Source of the DNA: J088 sp003695505 [NCBI: Candidatus Dadabacteria bacterium]
GTDB taxonomy: Bacteria > J088
Assembly (NCBI GenBank): GCA_003695505.1
Contig: RFIY01000146.1
Span: forward strand, 1-32,877
Direction of reading: 5' to 3'
Length of the DNA stretch: 32,877 bases
The first letter of the stretch is position 1. Each line of letters begins with the position of its first letter. Of the stretch, positions 7,183-17,023 are shown piece after piece. The position numbers and the translations under genes were made by a program. The notes beneath the pieces were generated by a model. That model searched no databases, was not told the origin of the DNA, and saw only the letters and a program-made list of their open reading frames with translations.

Positions 7183-8490
7183 TCAGGCGCGGCGTCGCAG
7201 CTTCCAGAAATAATGCGGGGTTTGTCCGCTCTCGCCGTCGTGGTATCGCCTCAAGGCCATCTCGACCGGCGTACCGATCGGGCAATCGTGCGCCAGATCG
7301 TCGGTGCCCTGCAGATATGCGCGCCCACCACCATCCAGGTCGGCCACAATCATCGACGTGGGCGGATCAAGGGAGGGGTGCAGGTGGTCGATCGTACCCG
7401 TGAACACAGTACCGGTAGCGGCGACAGGTTCCCGTCGCCCCTCACGCTGGCCGCAAACAATGCAATTCTGCTGCGCGGGCCAGCTCAGTTCGCCGCACGC
7501 GGCGCAGCGAAATCCCATGCGTTCGAGCTGCCACGACGCCTCGCGCCAGCCGAGGCTGGATGACATCTCGACGCCTGACTGGATATGGCCATCGCGGCGG
7601 CGGAAGGCGGCCCAGCGCCCGGGTGGAATCGCCCGGGCGGCCTGCCAGCGAGGCATCAGAATTTGCACTGGCTGTCCGGTGTCCGCCAGTTCGAACAGAA
7701 GAACGGTCGCACCTGCCCCCGGAACAACGAGTGCAACGCGATCGCCCGGTTGCATGCCCTCCATCGCACGCGCCAGCGTGAACGCGGGATCCGCGCCGCG
7801 CGCATACCCGATCTGTCCAAAGTCTGATCCGACGACGTGCGCCCATCCGCGACGTTGCACCTGTTTCCAGACGCCCGGCAGCGGACAACTCACCGCGATT
7901 CTGTCACGCTCCGGTCGGATGTTCAATACTGAAAACGCCTCATCGCACGCCGAAAACAGTGCGGCCTGATCGGGCGCACTCCAGTCGAGCTGACATCCGC
8001 CAGCTCCATTGCGCCAGACCGGCAACGGCCCTTCGTTTTGCCAGTTTCCGACGAGCTGCAGCGGGGCATCCTCGCGCCAGGCAATTGCTGCGCCGGCATC
8101 GGCATGCCAGGTCGCAACAGGCTCATCAGATCTGGCCCAACTGACGACACCCCAGGCAACATCAAGTATTGCGACCTGATCCGATGCAAGCAGATCCCAA
8201 CCCGCCCGGGGCCCCTGCCCGAGTTCGATGACATGTCGCCCCATGGCCCGGCCGATCACGGACTGGGCGCGTACGGAAACGGTCACATCCTCAAGCGAGA
8301 CGGCCAGCGGAATATCAAGGTCGTGATTCAGTCGCGTCGCCGCATCCCAGGCGAGCGTCAGTCCGTCCTCGTCGGCACCAGCAACCGGGCGGTTTCCTTG
8401 CGCGCCACGCCCACCGTGCAGCGCCGCCACGGACGCGCGCTCGACGCCCCGATACGGCAGCCACAGGGCTATCGACGCAATCCCGCTCAT
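7183..8490 (-). CDS. HMG-CoA-synthase/thiolase-like protein fused to DUF35 OB-fold zinc ribbon
   Basis: The protein has 435 residues. Residues about 1-290 resemble the thiolase-fold HMG-CoA-synthase-like family: the opening [32 protein letters not shown] and the late [20 protein letters not shown] match its landmarks. The segment is shorter than normal, and where the relatives I compare from memory may carry the catalytic cysteine (ELGxxxRAG) this protein has proline (P94). The C-terminal 110 residues are a DUF35 unit: a rubredoxin-like zinc ribbon C329-x2-C332-x10-C343-x2-C346, then an OB fold ([15 protein letters not shown]). DUF35 proteins partner acyl-CoA thiolases and synthases. Its start overlaps the pdxJ stop by ATGA, and it is the last gene of the operon. 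It may be a catalytically dead acyl-CoA-binding partner; this is inferred. Confidence 0.72.
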   Translation of the reverse strand: MSGIASIALWLPYRGVERASVAALHGGRGAQGNRPVAGADEDGLTLAWDAATRLNHDLDIPLAVSLEDVTVSVRAQSVIGRAMGRHVIELGQGPRAGWDLLASDQVAILDVAWGVVSWARSDEPVATWHADAGAAIAWREDAPLQLVGNWQNEGPLPVWRNGAGGCQLDWSAPDQAALFSACDEAFSVLNIRPERDRIAVSCPLPGVWKQVQRRGWAHVVGSDFGQIGYARGADPAFTLARAMEGMQPGDRVALVVPGAGATVLLFELADTGQPVQILMPRWQAARAIPPGRWAAFRRRDGHIQSGVEMSSSLGWREASWQLERMGFRCAACGELSWPAQQNCIVCGQREGRREPVAATGTVFTGTIDHLHPSLDPPTSMIVADLDGGGRAYLQGTDDLAHDCPIGTPVEMALRRYHDGESGQTPHYFWKLRRRA

Positions 8491-9224
8491 GCACTTCCCC
8501 TGCTGAGATCGAGCATCTCGCGCATCTCGCGCACAGCCTCCGGAAAGCCGACAAAAAGCGCCCGTGCCACGATACTGTGGCCAATATTGACCTCTTCGAT
8601 TTCAGCAATCCGGGCGACCGGTTCAATGTTGCGCAAGTTCAGCCCGTGGCCGGCGTGGACATGCAAGCCCAGGCGCGCTGCCGCGCGGCACGCTTCGCGC
8701 AACTGGTTCAGCGCCGCCGTCGTGTCCTCACCGCGCGGGATGTTGCAGTAGGAGCCGGTGTGGAACTCGATCGCATCAGCACCCGCGCGCCGCGACTCCT
8801 TGATCTGCTGCAGGTCCGGATCGACAAACAGCGCTACCGAAATCCCGGCGTCGCGCAAATAACGGGTTGTATATGCGACATTGTCACGGTTTCCCACCAC
8901 ATCGAGCCCACCTTCGGTGGTGATCTCCTGTCGCCGTTCCGGGACCAGGGTAACCTGATCTGGCCGTACTTCGAGTGCGACGCTGACCATTTCCTGTGTC
9001 GCGGCCATCTCAAGATTCAACGGCACATGAAGAACATCACGGAGTACGCGCACGTCGCGATCCTGAATATGACGCCGGTCTTCGCGCAAGTGTACCGTGA
9101 TCTGGTCAGCGCCGGCCTGTTCTGCAAGAATGGCTGCCTGAACCGGATCCGGCTCGGCGATTTTGCGCGCCTCGCGTACCGTTGCGACATGATCGACATT
9201 GATCCCCAGTCGAATCCTCGTCAT
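8487..9224 (-). CDS. pdxJ: pyridoxine 5'-phosphate synthase PdxJ
   Basis: The protein has 245 residues, the usual family length, as a single TIM barrel. It condenses 1-deoxyxylulose 5-phosphate with 3-amino-2-oxopropyl phosphate, the last ring-forming step of the DXP-dependent pyridoxal phosphate pathway in the cytoplasm. The opening [50 protein letters not shown] and the late HAGHGLNL with [10 protein letters not shown] are all family landmarks. The start overlaps the glmM stop by ATGA, with GAGG a few bases upstream, and the stop overlaps the next gene in the same way. Linkage of pdxJ to glmM is seen in several Gram-negative groups, where acpS often follows; here the DUF35 fusion follows instead. 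Confidence 0.97.
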   Translation of the reverse strand: MTRIRLGINVDHVATVREARKIAEPDPVQAAILAEQAGADQITVHLREDRRHIQDRDVRVLRDVLHVPLNLEMAATQEMVSVALEVRPDQVTLVPERRQEITTEGGLDVVGNRDNVAYTTRYLRDAGISVALFVDPDLQQIKESRRAGADAIEFHTGSYCNIPRGEDTTAALNQLREACRAAARLGLHVHAGHGLNLRNIEPVARIAEIEEVNIGHSIVARALFVGFPEAVREMREMLDLSRGSA

Positions 9225-10597
9225 GACGCAGCCTCGCCCAGTTCCCGAAGCGCAACGTGTTCGATTTCGTCGGCAATTTCGCGAATCAGCGCCTCGTCTT
9301 CTCCTTCAACCTGAACGCGCAGGAGATCCTCCGTGCCGCTGTACCGGAGCAGGATGCGCCCTCTGCCCGCAAGCCGTTCGGTCGCGCGATGTTGCAGTTC
9401 AACGAGCGCGTCAACCTGATCCAGGGGTCTGCGTTCCGCGACGTAAAGATTTCGCTTGACCGACGGCACGCTCTGCATGATGGCGGCCAGCTCTGACAGC
9501 GGCATGCCGCTCTCCTGCATCACACGCAGAACCTGCAAGGCCGCCAGTATGCCGTCACCGGTCGTGCTATAGTCCAGAAAAATCAGATGCCCGCTGGACT
9601 CGCCGCCAAATGTCGCGCCGACTTCACGCATCCGCGCCGACACATACCGGTCGCCAACCGGCGTGCGCTCTACGCGCGCACCGAATGGCTCCAGCGCGAA
9701 TTCCAGTCCGATGTTACTCGCGACCGTGGCGACGACTGTGCGGTTTGGAAGACGATCGCGCTGTGCCAGATGCGCGCCAACGAACGCGAGGATTGCGTCG
9801 CCGTCGACGACGTTCCCCTTTTCATCAATCAGGATCAGGCGGTCTCCGTCTCCGTCGAGCGCAATCCCGAGATCAGCGCCGACCTCGACGACACGTTGCC
9901 GGGCCAGATCTGGCTCCGTCGAGCCAACGCCAAGGTTGATATTGGCGCCGTTGGGCGAAACGCCGACCGGATGCACATCCGCGCCCAGCTCCGAAAAAAC
10001 TTCGGGCGCCACTTTGTACGTTGCGCCATTTGCGCAATCGACGACGATCCGAACGCCGTCCAGTGTCATTTCGCGCGGAAAAGCACTCTTCAAGTAGACG
10101 ACATAGCGACCAACCGCGTCATCGATGCGATACGCCTTGCCGATTGCCTCAGGTGTCGCGAGCTGCGGTTGCAGTTCCTCCGGGTGTACCAGAAACCGCT
10201 CGATTTCGAGTTCGGCCTCGTCGCTCAGCTTGTAGCCGTAGCGGTCAAACAGCTTGATACCGTTGTACTGGTACGGATTGTGGCTTGCACTGATCACGAC
10301 CCCGGCGTCGGCCCGCATACCGGCAGTAATAAACGCAATGCCCGGCGTCGGCAATGGGCCGACCAGATAGACATCGCATCCGACCGAGACCAGTCCCGAC
10401 GCAATCGCGGTCTCGATCATGTAGCCGCTCAGGCGGGTATCTTTACCGATGACAATCCGGTGACGGTCGGGCGTCCGTTGGAACCAGGCGCCGATGGCCT
10501 GACCTGCGCGCAGCGCCGTCAGGCTGTCCATCGGTGCATCATTGGCAACACCCCGGATTCCGTCTGTCCCAAAAAACTGGCGCTTCGAACTTGTCAT
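9221..10597 (-). CDS. glmM: phosphoglucosamine mutase GlmM
   Basis: The protein has 458 residues, the normal length for this alpha-D-phosphohexomutase. It interconverts glucosamine 6-phosphate and glucosamine 1-phosphate, feeding UDP-GlcNAc for peptidoglycan and LPS. The phosphoserine loop ISASHNP places the catalytic serine at S105. The metal loop reads LDGDGDR, the sugar-recognition loop GGESSGHL, and the C-terminal phosphate-binding loop [10 protein letters not shown]. The N-terminus [12 protein letters not shown] is typical of GlmM rather than of phosphomannomutases. It lies 4 nt after the O-antigen-ligase-like gene and overlaps pdxJ by 4 nt. In Firmicutes glmM follows cdaA-cdaR directly; here the same order holds with one extra membrane-protein gene inserted. 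Confidence 0.97.
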   Translation of the reverse strand: MTSSKRQFFGTDGIRGVANDAPMDSLTALRAGQAIGAWFQRTPDRHRIVIGKDTRLSGYMIETAIASGLVSVGCDVYLVGPLPTPGIAFITAGMRADAGVVISASHNPYQYNGIKLFDRYGYKLSDEAELEIERFLVHPEELQPQLATPEAIGKAYRIDDAVGRYVVYLKSAFPREMTLDGVRIVVDCANGATYKVAPEVFSELGADVHPVGVSPNGANINLGVGSTEPDLARQRVVEVGADLGIALDGDGDRLILIDEKGNVVDGDAILAFVGAHLAQRDRLPNRTVVATVASNIGLEFALEPFGARVERTPVGDRYVSARMREVGATFGGESSGHLIFLDYSTTGDGILAALQVLRVMQESGMPLSELAAIMQSVPSVKRNLYVAERRPLDQVDALVELQHRATERLAGRGRILLRYSGTEDLLRVQVEGEDEALIREIADEIEHVALRELGEAAS

Positions 10598-10601
10598 GTC
10601 A

Positions 10602-12446
10602 TCACTGTTCCGGTTTGGATACCGTTCCGGTCAACGCCGCCGGCGCAGTCACCGGCCCCAGCCCGGCCTGCGCCGCAGCGTATTCAAGATACTGCACGTC
10701 TTTCAGATTGGCACGTTCATTTTCCGTGATGACGCTCCATACGTCGAATGCTTCTTCCCAGCGCCCGAGCTTCATCAACAACCGCCCGCGCAAACGCTGC
10801 AATTCAAGATCATCTGGCCAGCTTGCCAGTGCCTCGTCCGCCAGTGCGAGTGCGTCCGTTGCCTGCTGAGCATACGCAAGGGCAACCACACCATTCCGAT
10901 ACAACCACAGGGGGTGGGCTCCCCGCGAATCATGCCAGACCGACACGGCCTGGGCCGCCTCTTCGAACGCGTGCGCCGCGACGCCTGCGACCGTCGCGGT
11001 AGCAGCAGCCGCCGGGCTGTTCGGTCGAATGCCACGCCAGTGTTGCGCGGCGTCCCACGCATCCGCGATCCGTTCCTCTTCGAGCCGCTTGTCTACCAGC
11101 CGCGGCCAGGCGTATTCGTTCCGTCGTTGGCGATCGGCATAGCGAACCAGTTCGGCTTCCTCCAGATCGAGGTGCCCGGCCGCATTATTCAGGGCCGCCG
11201 CCGCAAACATTCGCTGCGACGCAGCCACCTGCGAGGATGCGACGGCTGCAATCAGAGCCATTCCCGCTGCCAGCGCGCGCGCGAAACCGGAGGGGACAAA
11301 TGTTTGACCTGCCGCACGGCCATCCTCATCCACGAAAACGAACCCGAACAATAATCCGGTCAACAACGCCGTCGCAGGTGTCCAGGTGGGATCCGACGCC
11401 AGCGACAACAGAAGGAGTGCGACCATACCTGGCAGGGTAAAACGCCGATCGTTACGGCGGATCACAATGAAACCCCAAGCCAGCACGACGACGAGCAGAA
11501 GCAGACCGAGCCAGCCGCGCTCGACGAGTGCACCGACAAACCCGTTTTCGGGTGCGCGAAAGATGCGACCAGATTCATAGACGAGCACATCGAGGCGGCG
11601 CCCGACAAATGGCTCGATCGCCGCCGAAAATTCCCCACGCCCGGCGCCGAGCGGATGGTGCAGCGCCGCCAGCACCGAGGCCCCCGCCGTCCACGCGCGC
11701 AACTTCCAGACCAGCCCACCGCGAATGACGGCGACGACGGCGGCGACAGCCGTCGCCCCAATACCGACGAGTGCCGCCTGCTCCGTGAACAGACTGATCA
11801 ATCCGATCAACGCGATGACGCTGGCCGCCCCGGCGCCAAGGTCGATGCTCGCGCCGAGCACGATCAGGCCGACGGCACTGCCGACCGACCGCAGCCAGCC
11901 GGGCTGCGCGGCCTGCTTCGAGATACTCACTACCAGCACAAAGAGCAGCGCCGCGCATTCAACGGCCCTGGCCCCGCCAGCAAACTGGCGGGCGTGTCCG
12001 ACAGCCAGGGGATACCCATCGACCATCGGCGTCGCGGGCGCCCACCACACCGAACTGGCGACGATCACAGACGTCAGCAGCGCCGCGCCGAGCCAGCGCT
12101 CACGTTGCAAGCCATCCGCGTGCAGGATCGCAACGCCCGCAGCCATCCCGGCCAGCAGAATGATGTCGTTCCCGATGCCGAGCAACATCGTCATTCCCGG
12201 CGCAATGGCAGTGCCCGCGATCGCGCCGACAAGACCGGCCAACAGCCAGAGCAGCCAGACGACCAACACCCGTACCGATGGCAGCAGCGGCGCCACGGCA
12301 AGGAGGGGAACGGCGGCCAGCAATACAACCGTCTGCTCTCCAGGGCCTCCAAACCAGCCGCGGACCGCGCCCAGGGCGCAGAGGATGCCTACGAGGGGAA
12401 CGAATGCGAGCCAGGCGGGAAATCGAATCTCAGTTTGTTCGCTCAA
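10602..12446 (-). CDS. O-antigen ligase/polymerase-like membrane protein with C-terminal TPR region
   Basis: The protein has 614 residues. About the first 410 are highly hydrophobic, with roughly ten to twelve membrane segments. The HHPLGAGRGEFS and APENGFVGALVERGWLG stretches resemble the Wzy_C/WaaL signature (HPLGxGxGxF, then an N-x-x-L-x-E-x-G-x-x-G-type motif); where ligases often have a histidine next to that asparagine this protein has glutamate. Residues about 420-600 form helical repeats of TPR type and probably lie outside the membrane. Known relatives transfer or polymerise undecaprenyl-linked glycans, or glycosylate proteins. The start is TTG 12446 with GGAGG 6 nt upstream, inside the 3' end of cdaR (17-nt overlap). 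Its position between cdaR and glmM suggests an envelope-glycan role, but the substrate is unknown. Confidence 0.7.
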   Translation of the reverse strand: MSEQTEIRFPAWLAFVPLVGILCALGAVRGWFGGPGEQTVVLLAAVPLLAVAPLLPSVRVLVVWLLWLLAGLVGAIAGTAIAPGMTMLLGIGNDIILLAGMAAGVAILHADGLQRERWLGAALLTSVIVASSVWWAPATPMVDGYPLAVGHARQFAGGARAVECAALLFVLVVSISKQAAQPGWLRSVGSAVGLIVLGASIDLGAGAASVIALIGLISLFTEQAALVGIGATAVAAVVAVIRGGLVWKLRAWTAGASVLAALHHPLGAGRGEFSAAIEPFVGRRLDVLVYESGRIFRAPENGFVGALVERGWLGLLLLVVVLAWGFIVIRRNDRRFTLPGMVALLLLSLASDPTWTPATALLTGLLFGFVFVDEDGRAAGQTFVPSGFARALAAGMALIAAVASSQVAASQRMFAAAALNNAAGHLDLEEAELVRYADRQRRNEYAWPRLVDKRLEEERIADAWDAAQHWRGIRPNSPAAAATATVAGVAAHAFEEAAQAVSVWHDSRGAHPLWLYRNGVVALAYAQQATDALALADEALASWPDDLELQRLRGRLLMKLGRWEEAFDVWSVITENERANLKDVQYLEYAAAQAGLGPVTAPAALTGTVSKPEQ

Positions 12447-13341
12447 CGATGACCTCCGAGGGTTGAATGTCCATCAGCGCGACCTGCTCGGGAAGATCAA
12501 CCATAACCGGTAACCGCGCCCGCCCGCTGATCGGTCGCCTGACGTTGACATAGACTTCGACCGCCTCCGGTGTCAGTTTCTTGACCAGGTTCTCGGGTCC
12601 AAACACACGCACCGTGGCCCGGTCCGGCGACAAACGATACTGCTCCCTGGGGCCACGAACCTGAACCGGGACATCAGCAATCAGTCGTTCGACCATGACC
12701 GGAACGACCTTGACATACACATCGACTTCTCGCGTCGTAATGCTCTTGATATGCAGTGCATCGGTTTTGAGCTGCACCACGCCGCTCCAGTCGGTTTTGG
12801 CGCCGTGCAGGGGCAATGTCTCGGTTTCGAGGGCTTCCAGCCCGGCCAGCTCCGTTTTAGCGGCGACGATCTCGATACGTTCCGGCTCGATTTCGACATT
12901 GCCGATTTCGTAGCCGGGCGCAATGCTGTCTTCCGCAAGGATGGCCCGCACCGGCAGCATTTTTCGCTCCGTCTGCGCAAACTCGACCTCGATCACACTT
13001 GGGACGACACGCAGGACGTGCACGCCACGCGGCAGGCGAATTCGATCCGTCGAAATTCGCACTTCCTGGCGCCCCGGTCGCGCATCTTCGAAGTCGATCT
13101 TGTACGTTTGCGACTCGCGCTCCAGTGAAGCCAGCAACGTTCCCGGCCCTTCGACGACGACCTGCAGCTCGGGCTCTGGATCGCTGATCATGACGAGCTG
13201 CTCCGGTATGTTGGCGTACTGCAGTGGCACGCGCAGCGCAAGCTCATTGCGCGCTTCGACGCGAACGAAAACCCAGAGCACGATGGCAATCGCCAGGCTG
13301 AGCAACTTGAGCGGCCAGTTCGCAGTCAACCAGCGCATCAT
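12430..13341 (-). CDS. cdaR: YbbR-domain protein, CdaA regulator CdaR-like
   Basis: The protein has 303 residues, with one N-terminal membrane anchor (LKLLSLAIAIVLWVFVRVEA, about residues 12-31) and a long extracytoplasmic part made of about three YbbR repeats. Each repeat has the beta-rich pattern of the family; examples are LQVVVEGPGTLLASLE, RVVPSVIEVEFAQTERK and VRVFGPENLVKKLTPEAVEV. In Firmicutes CdaR binds and modulates the membrane diadenylate cyclase CdaA and is encoded directly after it, as here (ATGA overlap with the cdaA stop). The name is given on family and context; function in this organism is inferred. The 3' end overlaps the next gene by 17 nt. Confidence 0.9.
   Translation of the reverse strand: MMRWLTANWPLKLLSLAIAIVLWVFVRVEARNELALRVPLQYANIPEQLVMISDPEPELQVVVEGPGTLLASLERESQTYKIDFEDARPGRQEVRISTDRIRLPRGVHVLRVVPSVIEVEFAQTERKMLPVRAILAEDSIAPGYEIGNVEIEPERIEIVAAKTELAGLEALETETLPLHGAKTDWSGVVQLKTDALHIKSITTREVDVYVKVVPVMVERLIADVPVQVRGPREQYRLSPDRATVRVFGPENLVKKLTPEAVEVYVNVRRPISGRARLPVMVDLPEQVALMDIQPSEVIVERTN
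12453..12457 (-). promoter_or_regulatory. ribosome binding site fixing the TTG start of the O-antigen-ligase-like gene
   Basis: A full GGAGG on the minus strand sits 6 nt before TTG 12446, inside the last codons of cdaR. No in-frame ATG or GTG lies close by, so this site supports the rare TTG start and translational coupling to cdaR. Confidence 0.6.
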
Positions 13342-14108
13342 GCAGCCTTCCTGTAGCCGGGCGCAAGCAGGTTCTGTAACCGGCTGCGCAATTCTTCCGG
13401 TTTCAAATCGAAGACAAGTTCCCCTTCGAGTGCCATCGAAATCGCGCCACTCTCTTCACTGACCACGAGCACAACCGCATCCGTATCCATGGCGACACCA
13501 AGTGCTGCGCGATGTCGGGTGCCAAAGTCACGTGGCAATTCCTGTTCCTGGGATAGCGGCAGGACGCACCCCGCAGCGACAATGCGCCCACCGTCAACGA
13601 TCGCCGCGCCATCATGTAGCGGCGTATGGGGAAAAAAGATCGTTTCCAGCAACTGCTGGCTCAGGACGGCGTCCAGCATCGTCCCGTGTTCCGTATAGTG
13701 GCCGAGCTGCGTCTGGCGGGCAATGACGATCAACGCGCCGCAATGCCGATCCGCCATCCTTGCGCAGGCGCGGACAAGTTCCTCAACCTGCTTCGTGACC
13801 TCTTCGCTGGTGGGGCCACCAAACAGCGGCGCACGGCCGACCCTCGCCAGCGCTCGCCGAATTTCGTTCTGGAAGAGCACGACGAGAATCAGGAACAGGT
13901 TGTCGACGAAGTGCGTCATCAACCAGTTCAGCGCCGCGAGCTCGAAGAACTGACTCATCAGGTAGGCAACGAAAATGACGAACAGGCCGAGCAGAATCTG
14001 CGCAGCCCGCGTACCGCGCATCATTTGCAGGACGCGGTAGATGATCGCCGCAACGACAATGATGTCGATGATATCGGTGATCCCGACCTGGATGCCGATC
14101 AGCTCCAT
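13338..14108 (-). CDS. cdaA: membrane diadenylate cyclase CdaA
   Basis: The protein has 256 residues. Three hydrophobic N-terminal segments lie at about 10-28, 37-54 and 62-80. They are followed by the FQNEIRRALARVGR linker and a DisA_N (DAC) domain from about residue 100. Both catalytic motifs are intact: D166-G167-A168 in HDGAAI, and R198-H199-R200 in GTRHRAALG. It should condense two ATP into cyclic di-AMP at the inner membrane. The gene overlaps folP by 10 nt upstream and cdaR by 4 nt downstream, and GGAG precedes its ATG by about 8 nt. CdaA is common in Firmicutes and in a few Gram-negative lineages. No c-di-AMP phosphodiesterase or receptor gene is visible in the window. Confidence 0.96.
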   Translation of the reverse strand: MELIGIQVGITDIIDIIVVAAIIYRVLQMMRGTRAAQILLGLFVIFVAYLMSQFFELAALNWLMTHFVDNLFLILVVLFQNEIRRALARVGRAPLFGGPTSEEVTKQVEELVRACARMADRHCGALIVIARQTQLGHYTEHGTMLDAVLSQQLLETIFFPHTPLHDGAAIVDGGRIVAAGCVLPLSQEQELPRDFGTRHRAALGVAMDTDAVVLVVSEESGAISMALEGELVFDLKPEELRSRLQNLLAPGYRKAA

Positions 14109-14947
14109 TGCAGCGCTCCATCCAGTCGACAGGCGGCCTGAACGGCCTGTACTGCCCCATCGACGTCGTGAACCCGATGCACAATGCCCGGACGAGCGAG
14201 CTTCGCACAGATCGCATGCGTGGCCGGATCACGCTGATCAGCCGAGCGCGCCCCAAATGCGGTCATGCGTTTGCGGGATGCGCCAATCACGGTTACCGGT
14301 GCAGGCCGCGGCAACTGACCCGACGCGATCGCAGCAAGGAGCATCCAGCACTGCTCGGGCCGCTTCGCAAAACCGAGACCCGGGTCGAACCAGATACGGC
14401 TGTCACCGGCGCTAAAGCCCATCTGCTTCCTGGCGATGTTCCACTCCCGCACCACATCTTCGACCGGGCTTGCGTAGTCTGCACAGTCATCCATCGTTGC
14501 GGGTGTGCCGCGCGAATGCATCAGCAACAACACGACCCCGGCCTCCTGAACGCAACGAGCCAGCTCGGGATCCTGCCGTCCCATGGAGACATCGTTGACG
14601 ATTTCCACACCTGCCTCGATGCCGACGCGAGCCACCCTGGCGTCACGGGTGTCCAGACTGACAGGGACGCTGATGCGGTCAAGTTGCGAAAATAGCGGTT
14701 CCAGGCGCCGCAACTGCTCATCGGCCGACACAGCTTCGGCGCCGGGCCGAGTCGACTCGGCGCCCACGTCGAGCAAATCTGCCCCAGCTTCAACAAGCTG
14801 GTCAATCCGCTCCCGCAGCGCCCGTGCACCGGCGATCTCCCCGCCGTCCGAAAACGAATCTGGCGTCAGATTGATAATGCCCATGACCGCCGCGCGGTCG
14901 TCGGGAAGCTGCCAGGACCCGAGGCGAACGCTCTGGTACGCGAACAT
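14099..14947 (-). CDS. folP: dihydropteroate synthase FolP
   Basis: The protein is 282 residues from ATG 14947, which has GAGG 5 nt upstream; a GTG two codons earlier (14953) is the alternative. It joins p-aminobenzoate to the pterin diphosphate in folate synthesis. The TIM-barrel landmarks are MGIINLTPDSFSDGG near the start, the pterin-site LLDVGAESTRPGAE, the SLDTR and NDVSMG strands, and the ASRKRM phosphate-binding segment near the C-terminus. Length is normal. It lies 27 nt after ftsH and overlaps cdaA by 10 nt. ftsH-folP-glmM is the common order in gammaproteobacteria; here the c-di-AMP module is inserted between folP and glmM. Confidence 0.96.
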   Translation of the reverse strand: MFAYQSVRLGSWQLPDDRAAVMGIINLTPDSFSDGGEIAGARALRERIDQLVEAGADLLDVGAESTRPGAEAVSADEQLRRLEPLFSQLDRISVPVSLDTRDARVARVGIEAGVEIVNDVSMGRQDPELARCVQEAGVVLLLMHSRGTPATMDDCADYASPVEDVVREWNIARKQMGFSAGDSRIWFDPGLGFAKRPEQCWMLLAAIASGQLPRPAPVTVIGASRKRMTAFGARSADQRDPATHAICAKLARPGIVHRVHDVDGAVQAVQAACRLDGALQWS

Positions 14948-14974
14948 CGTCACCTCGACCAGACCCGGAACGGG

Positions 14975-16891
14975 TCAGGCCTCCTCGCCAGGAACATCTT
15001 CGTCATCGCGCGAGGATGCCGCGCCTGAATCGGGGTTCTCCTGTGCTACTTCGGTTTCCGCACGTTCCAGTCGAAATGCCGGTTCTCTGCCGACAAGGGC
15101 CACAAGATCTTCTGTCGACACCGTTTCGCGTTCGAGCAATGCCTCGGATACGCGGTCGAGCGCATCGCGGTGCTCGGTCAGGATCTTCACGGCGTCGTCA
15201 TAGCAGCGGGTCACGATGCCCCGCACCTCGCGGTCGATGGCGACCGCCGTGGCCTCGCTGTAATCCTTGACGGCAGCCAGATCACGACCAAGAAACACTT
15301 CGTCATTCCCTTTGCCAAAACGCAACGGCCCAACCGTATCACTCATGCCCCATTCGCAGACCATCTTGCGCGCCAGATCCGTTGCCCGTTCAATATCGTT
15401 ACCGGCGCCGGTCGTAATGGAATCGAACGCAATCTTCTCGGCCGCGCGCCCCCCCATCAGTACCCGAATCATCGTCAACAGGTAGGCCTTTGAGTATGTA
15501 TGCATCTCACGCTCAGGCAACTGCTGCGTCAGACCAAGCGCCATGCCGCGCGGAATAATCGTAACCTTGTGTACTGGATCCGCTTCCGGCTGAAACCAGG
15601 CGACCAGGGCGTGTCCGGCCTCATGCCACGCGGTGACCCGCTTTTCCTCGTCGCTCAACACGAGTGAACGACGCTCCGCGCCCATCAGAACCTTGTCCTT
15701 GGCCTCCTCGAAGTCGGCCATCGTCACCTTGCCCTCACCTGCGGCGGGGCCGTTGTGACGTCTGGCTGCCAGTAACGCGGCTTCGTTGACGAGATTCTCG
15801 ATGTCTGCCCCACTCAACCCCGGCGTGGCACGCGCGAGCGATTCGACATTGACATCTTCAGCGATGGGCACATGCTTCTTGTTGATGTGCACTTCAAGGA
15901 TCTGTTTGCGCCCCTTCCAGTCCGGCAGCGGCACGACGACACGCCGGTCGAAACGTCCCGGACGCAGCAACGCCGGATCAAGAACATCCGGACGGTTGGT
16001 CGCGGCGATGATGATGACCCCTTCGGATGAATCAATGCCATCCATCTCCACGAGCAACTGATTCAGCGTTTGCTCGCGCTCGTCGTGTCCGCCGCCGAGG
16101 CCGGCACCTCGATGGCGACCAACGGCATCGATCTCATCGATAAAGATGATGCACGGTGCGTTGCGGCGAGCCTGCTGAAACAGGTCACGCACGCGACTGG
16201 CTCCCACGCCGACGAACATTTCGACGAAGTCGCTTCCACTGATGCTGAAAAAGGGCACGCCGGCTTCTCCGGCGACGGCCTTGGCCAAGAGCGTTTTGCC
16301 GGTTCCCGGCGAACCGATCAGCAGGACGCCCTTGGGTATCCGTCCACCGAAGCGGGTAAATCGAGCCGGGTCGCGCAAGAACTCGACGATTTCACGCAGT
16401 TCTTCCTTGGCTTCGTCCACACCAGCCACGTCATCGAAGGTGATCTGCTGCGGGTTTTCATTGACGAGACGCACGCGCGCCTTGCCAAACGACATTGCCT
16501 TGCCCCCACCCGACTGCATCTGGCGGATCATCAGCACCCAGAGGCCAATGATCAGCAGCATCGGGAACCAGCTAATCAGCAGCGGTTTCCACAGTGGCTC
16601 TTCCGGCTCCGGCGTGACTTCGACTTCGACGTCGTGCGTGCGCAGGATCGACAGCAGCTCCGGGTCATCCGGAATGTACACTTCGAATGCGGTACCGTCG
16701 CTCGTTTTCCCGGTAACGTGGTGATCCTGAAGCTCGACCTCGGCCACCTGATCCTTTTCGACCCGGGAAATGAAGTCCGAATATGTCCAGCGCTCCGCCG
16801 TAACTGGTGGTGTGTGAAAGATGTTATACAACACCACCAGAAACAGAATCAGGATGAACCACAGCGCCAGGTTCCGATAGAAACTTTGCAA
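14975..16891 (-). CDS. ftsH: ATP-dependent zinc metalloprotease FtsH
   Basis: The protein has 638 residues, the usual length. Two membrane segments (about 7-24 and 104-122) flank a small periplasmic domain. The AAA+ module has Walker A GSPGTGKT (193-200), Walker B IIFIDEID (248-255) and the second region of homology with its arginines (about 296-316). The M41 peptidase has H423-E-A-G-H427 and the third zinc ligand D499 ([10 protein letters not shown]). FtsH degrades membrane and regulatory proteins as an inner-membrane hexamer. The start is TTG 16891, preceded by AGGGG about 5 nt upstream; no ATG or GTG alternative is near. It is the first gene of the eight-gene operon, so the operon promoter should lie in the 130 nt before it. 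Confidence 0.98.
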   Translation of the reverse strand: MQSFYRNLALWFILILFLVVLYNIFHTPPVTAERWTYSDFISRVEKDQVAEVELQDHHVTGKTSDGTAFEVYIPDDPELLSILRTHDVEVEVTPEPEEPLWKPLLISWFPMLLIIGLWVLMIRQMQSGGGKAMSFGKARVRLVNENPQQITFDDVAGVDEAKEELREIVEFLRDPARFTRFGGRIPKGVLLIGSPGTGKTLLAKAVAGEAGVPFFSISGSDFVEMFVGVGASRVRDLFQQARRNAPCIIFIDEIDAVGRHRGAGLGGGHDEREQTLNQLLVEMDGIDSSEGVIIIAATNRPDVLDPALLRPGRFDRRVVVPLPDWKGRKQILEVHINKKHVPIAEDVNVESLARATPGLSGADIENLVNEAALLAARRHNGPAAGEGKVTMADFEEAKDKVLMGAERRSLVLSDEEKRVTAWHEAGHALVAWFQPEADPVHKVTIIPRGMALGLTQQLPEREMHTYSKAYLLTMIRVLMGGRAAEKIAFDSITTGAGNDIERATDLARKMVCEWGMSDTVGPLRFGKGNDEVFLGRDLAAVKDYSEATAVAIDREVRGIVTRCYDDAVKILTEHRDALDRVSEALLERETVSTEDLVALVGREPAFRLERAETEVAQENPDSGAASSRDDEDVPGEEA

Positions 16892-16949
16892 CGAACCCCT
16901 CGTTTCCGGCAGACGATTTGCGGCAGGTTTTCGACTGCATTAGAGTATC

Positions 16950-16967
16950 AAAAAGCGCCCACGGCGC
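16950..16967 (-). terminator. short intrinsic-terminator-like hairpin upstream of ftsH
   Basis: On the minus strand GCGCC-GTG-GGCGC is followed by five T. The stem has only 5 bp, all G-C. It would stop minus-strand transcripts that run on from the TPR/EXPERA genes through the opposite strand of the bcp gene, and so insulate the ftsH promoter. It could also be a fortuitous element within that promoter region. Confidence 0.35.
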
Positions 16968-17023
16968 ACAATAAATCACGACGAATCAGGCTGCTCCGCC
17001 CACGATTCCGAAAGGCATGCTCC

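Noticed and set aside
7304-7969. Plus-strand frame of 221 codons opposite the DUF35 fusion
   Set aside because: It has Ser/Arg/Pro-rich shadow composition and is antisense to a zinc-ribbon gene with clear motifs.
11655-12513. Two plus-strand open frames opposite the O-antigen-ligase-like gene
   Set aside because: They are shadows of a hydrophobic GC-rich gene, with low-complexity Arg/Gln/Ala/Pro composition and no ribosome binding site.
16070-17023. Long upstream extension of the bcp frame
   Set aside because: It runs antisense through ftsH. ATG 17024 with AAAGG begins exactly at the conserved Bcp N-terminus.
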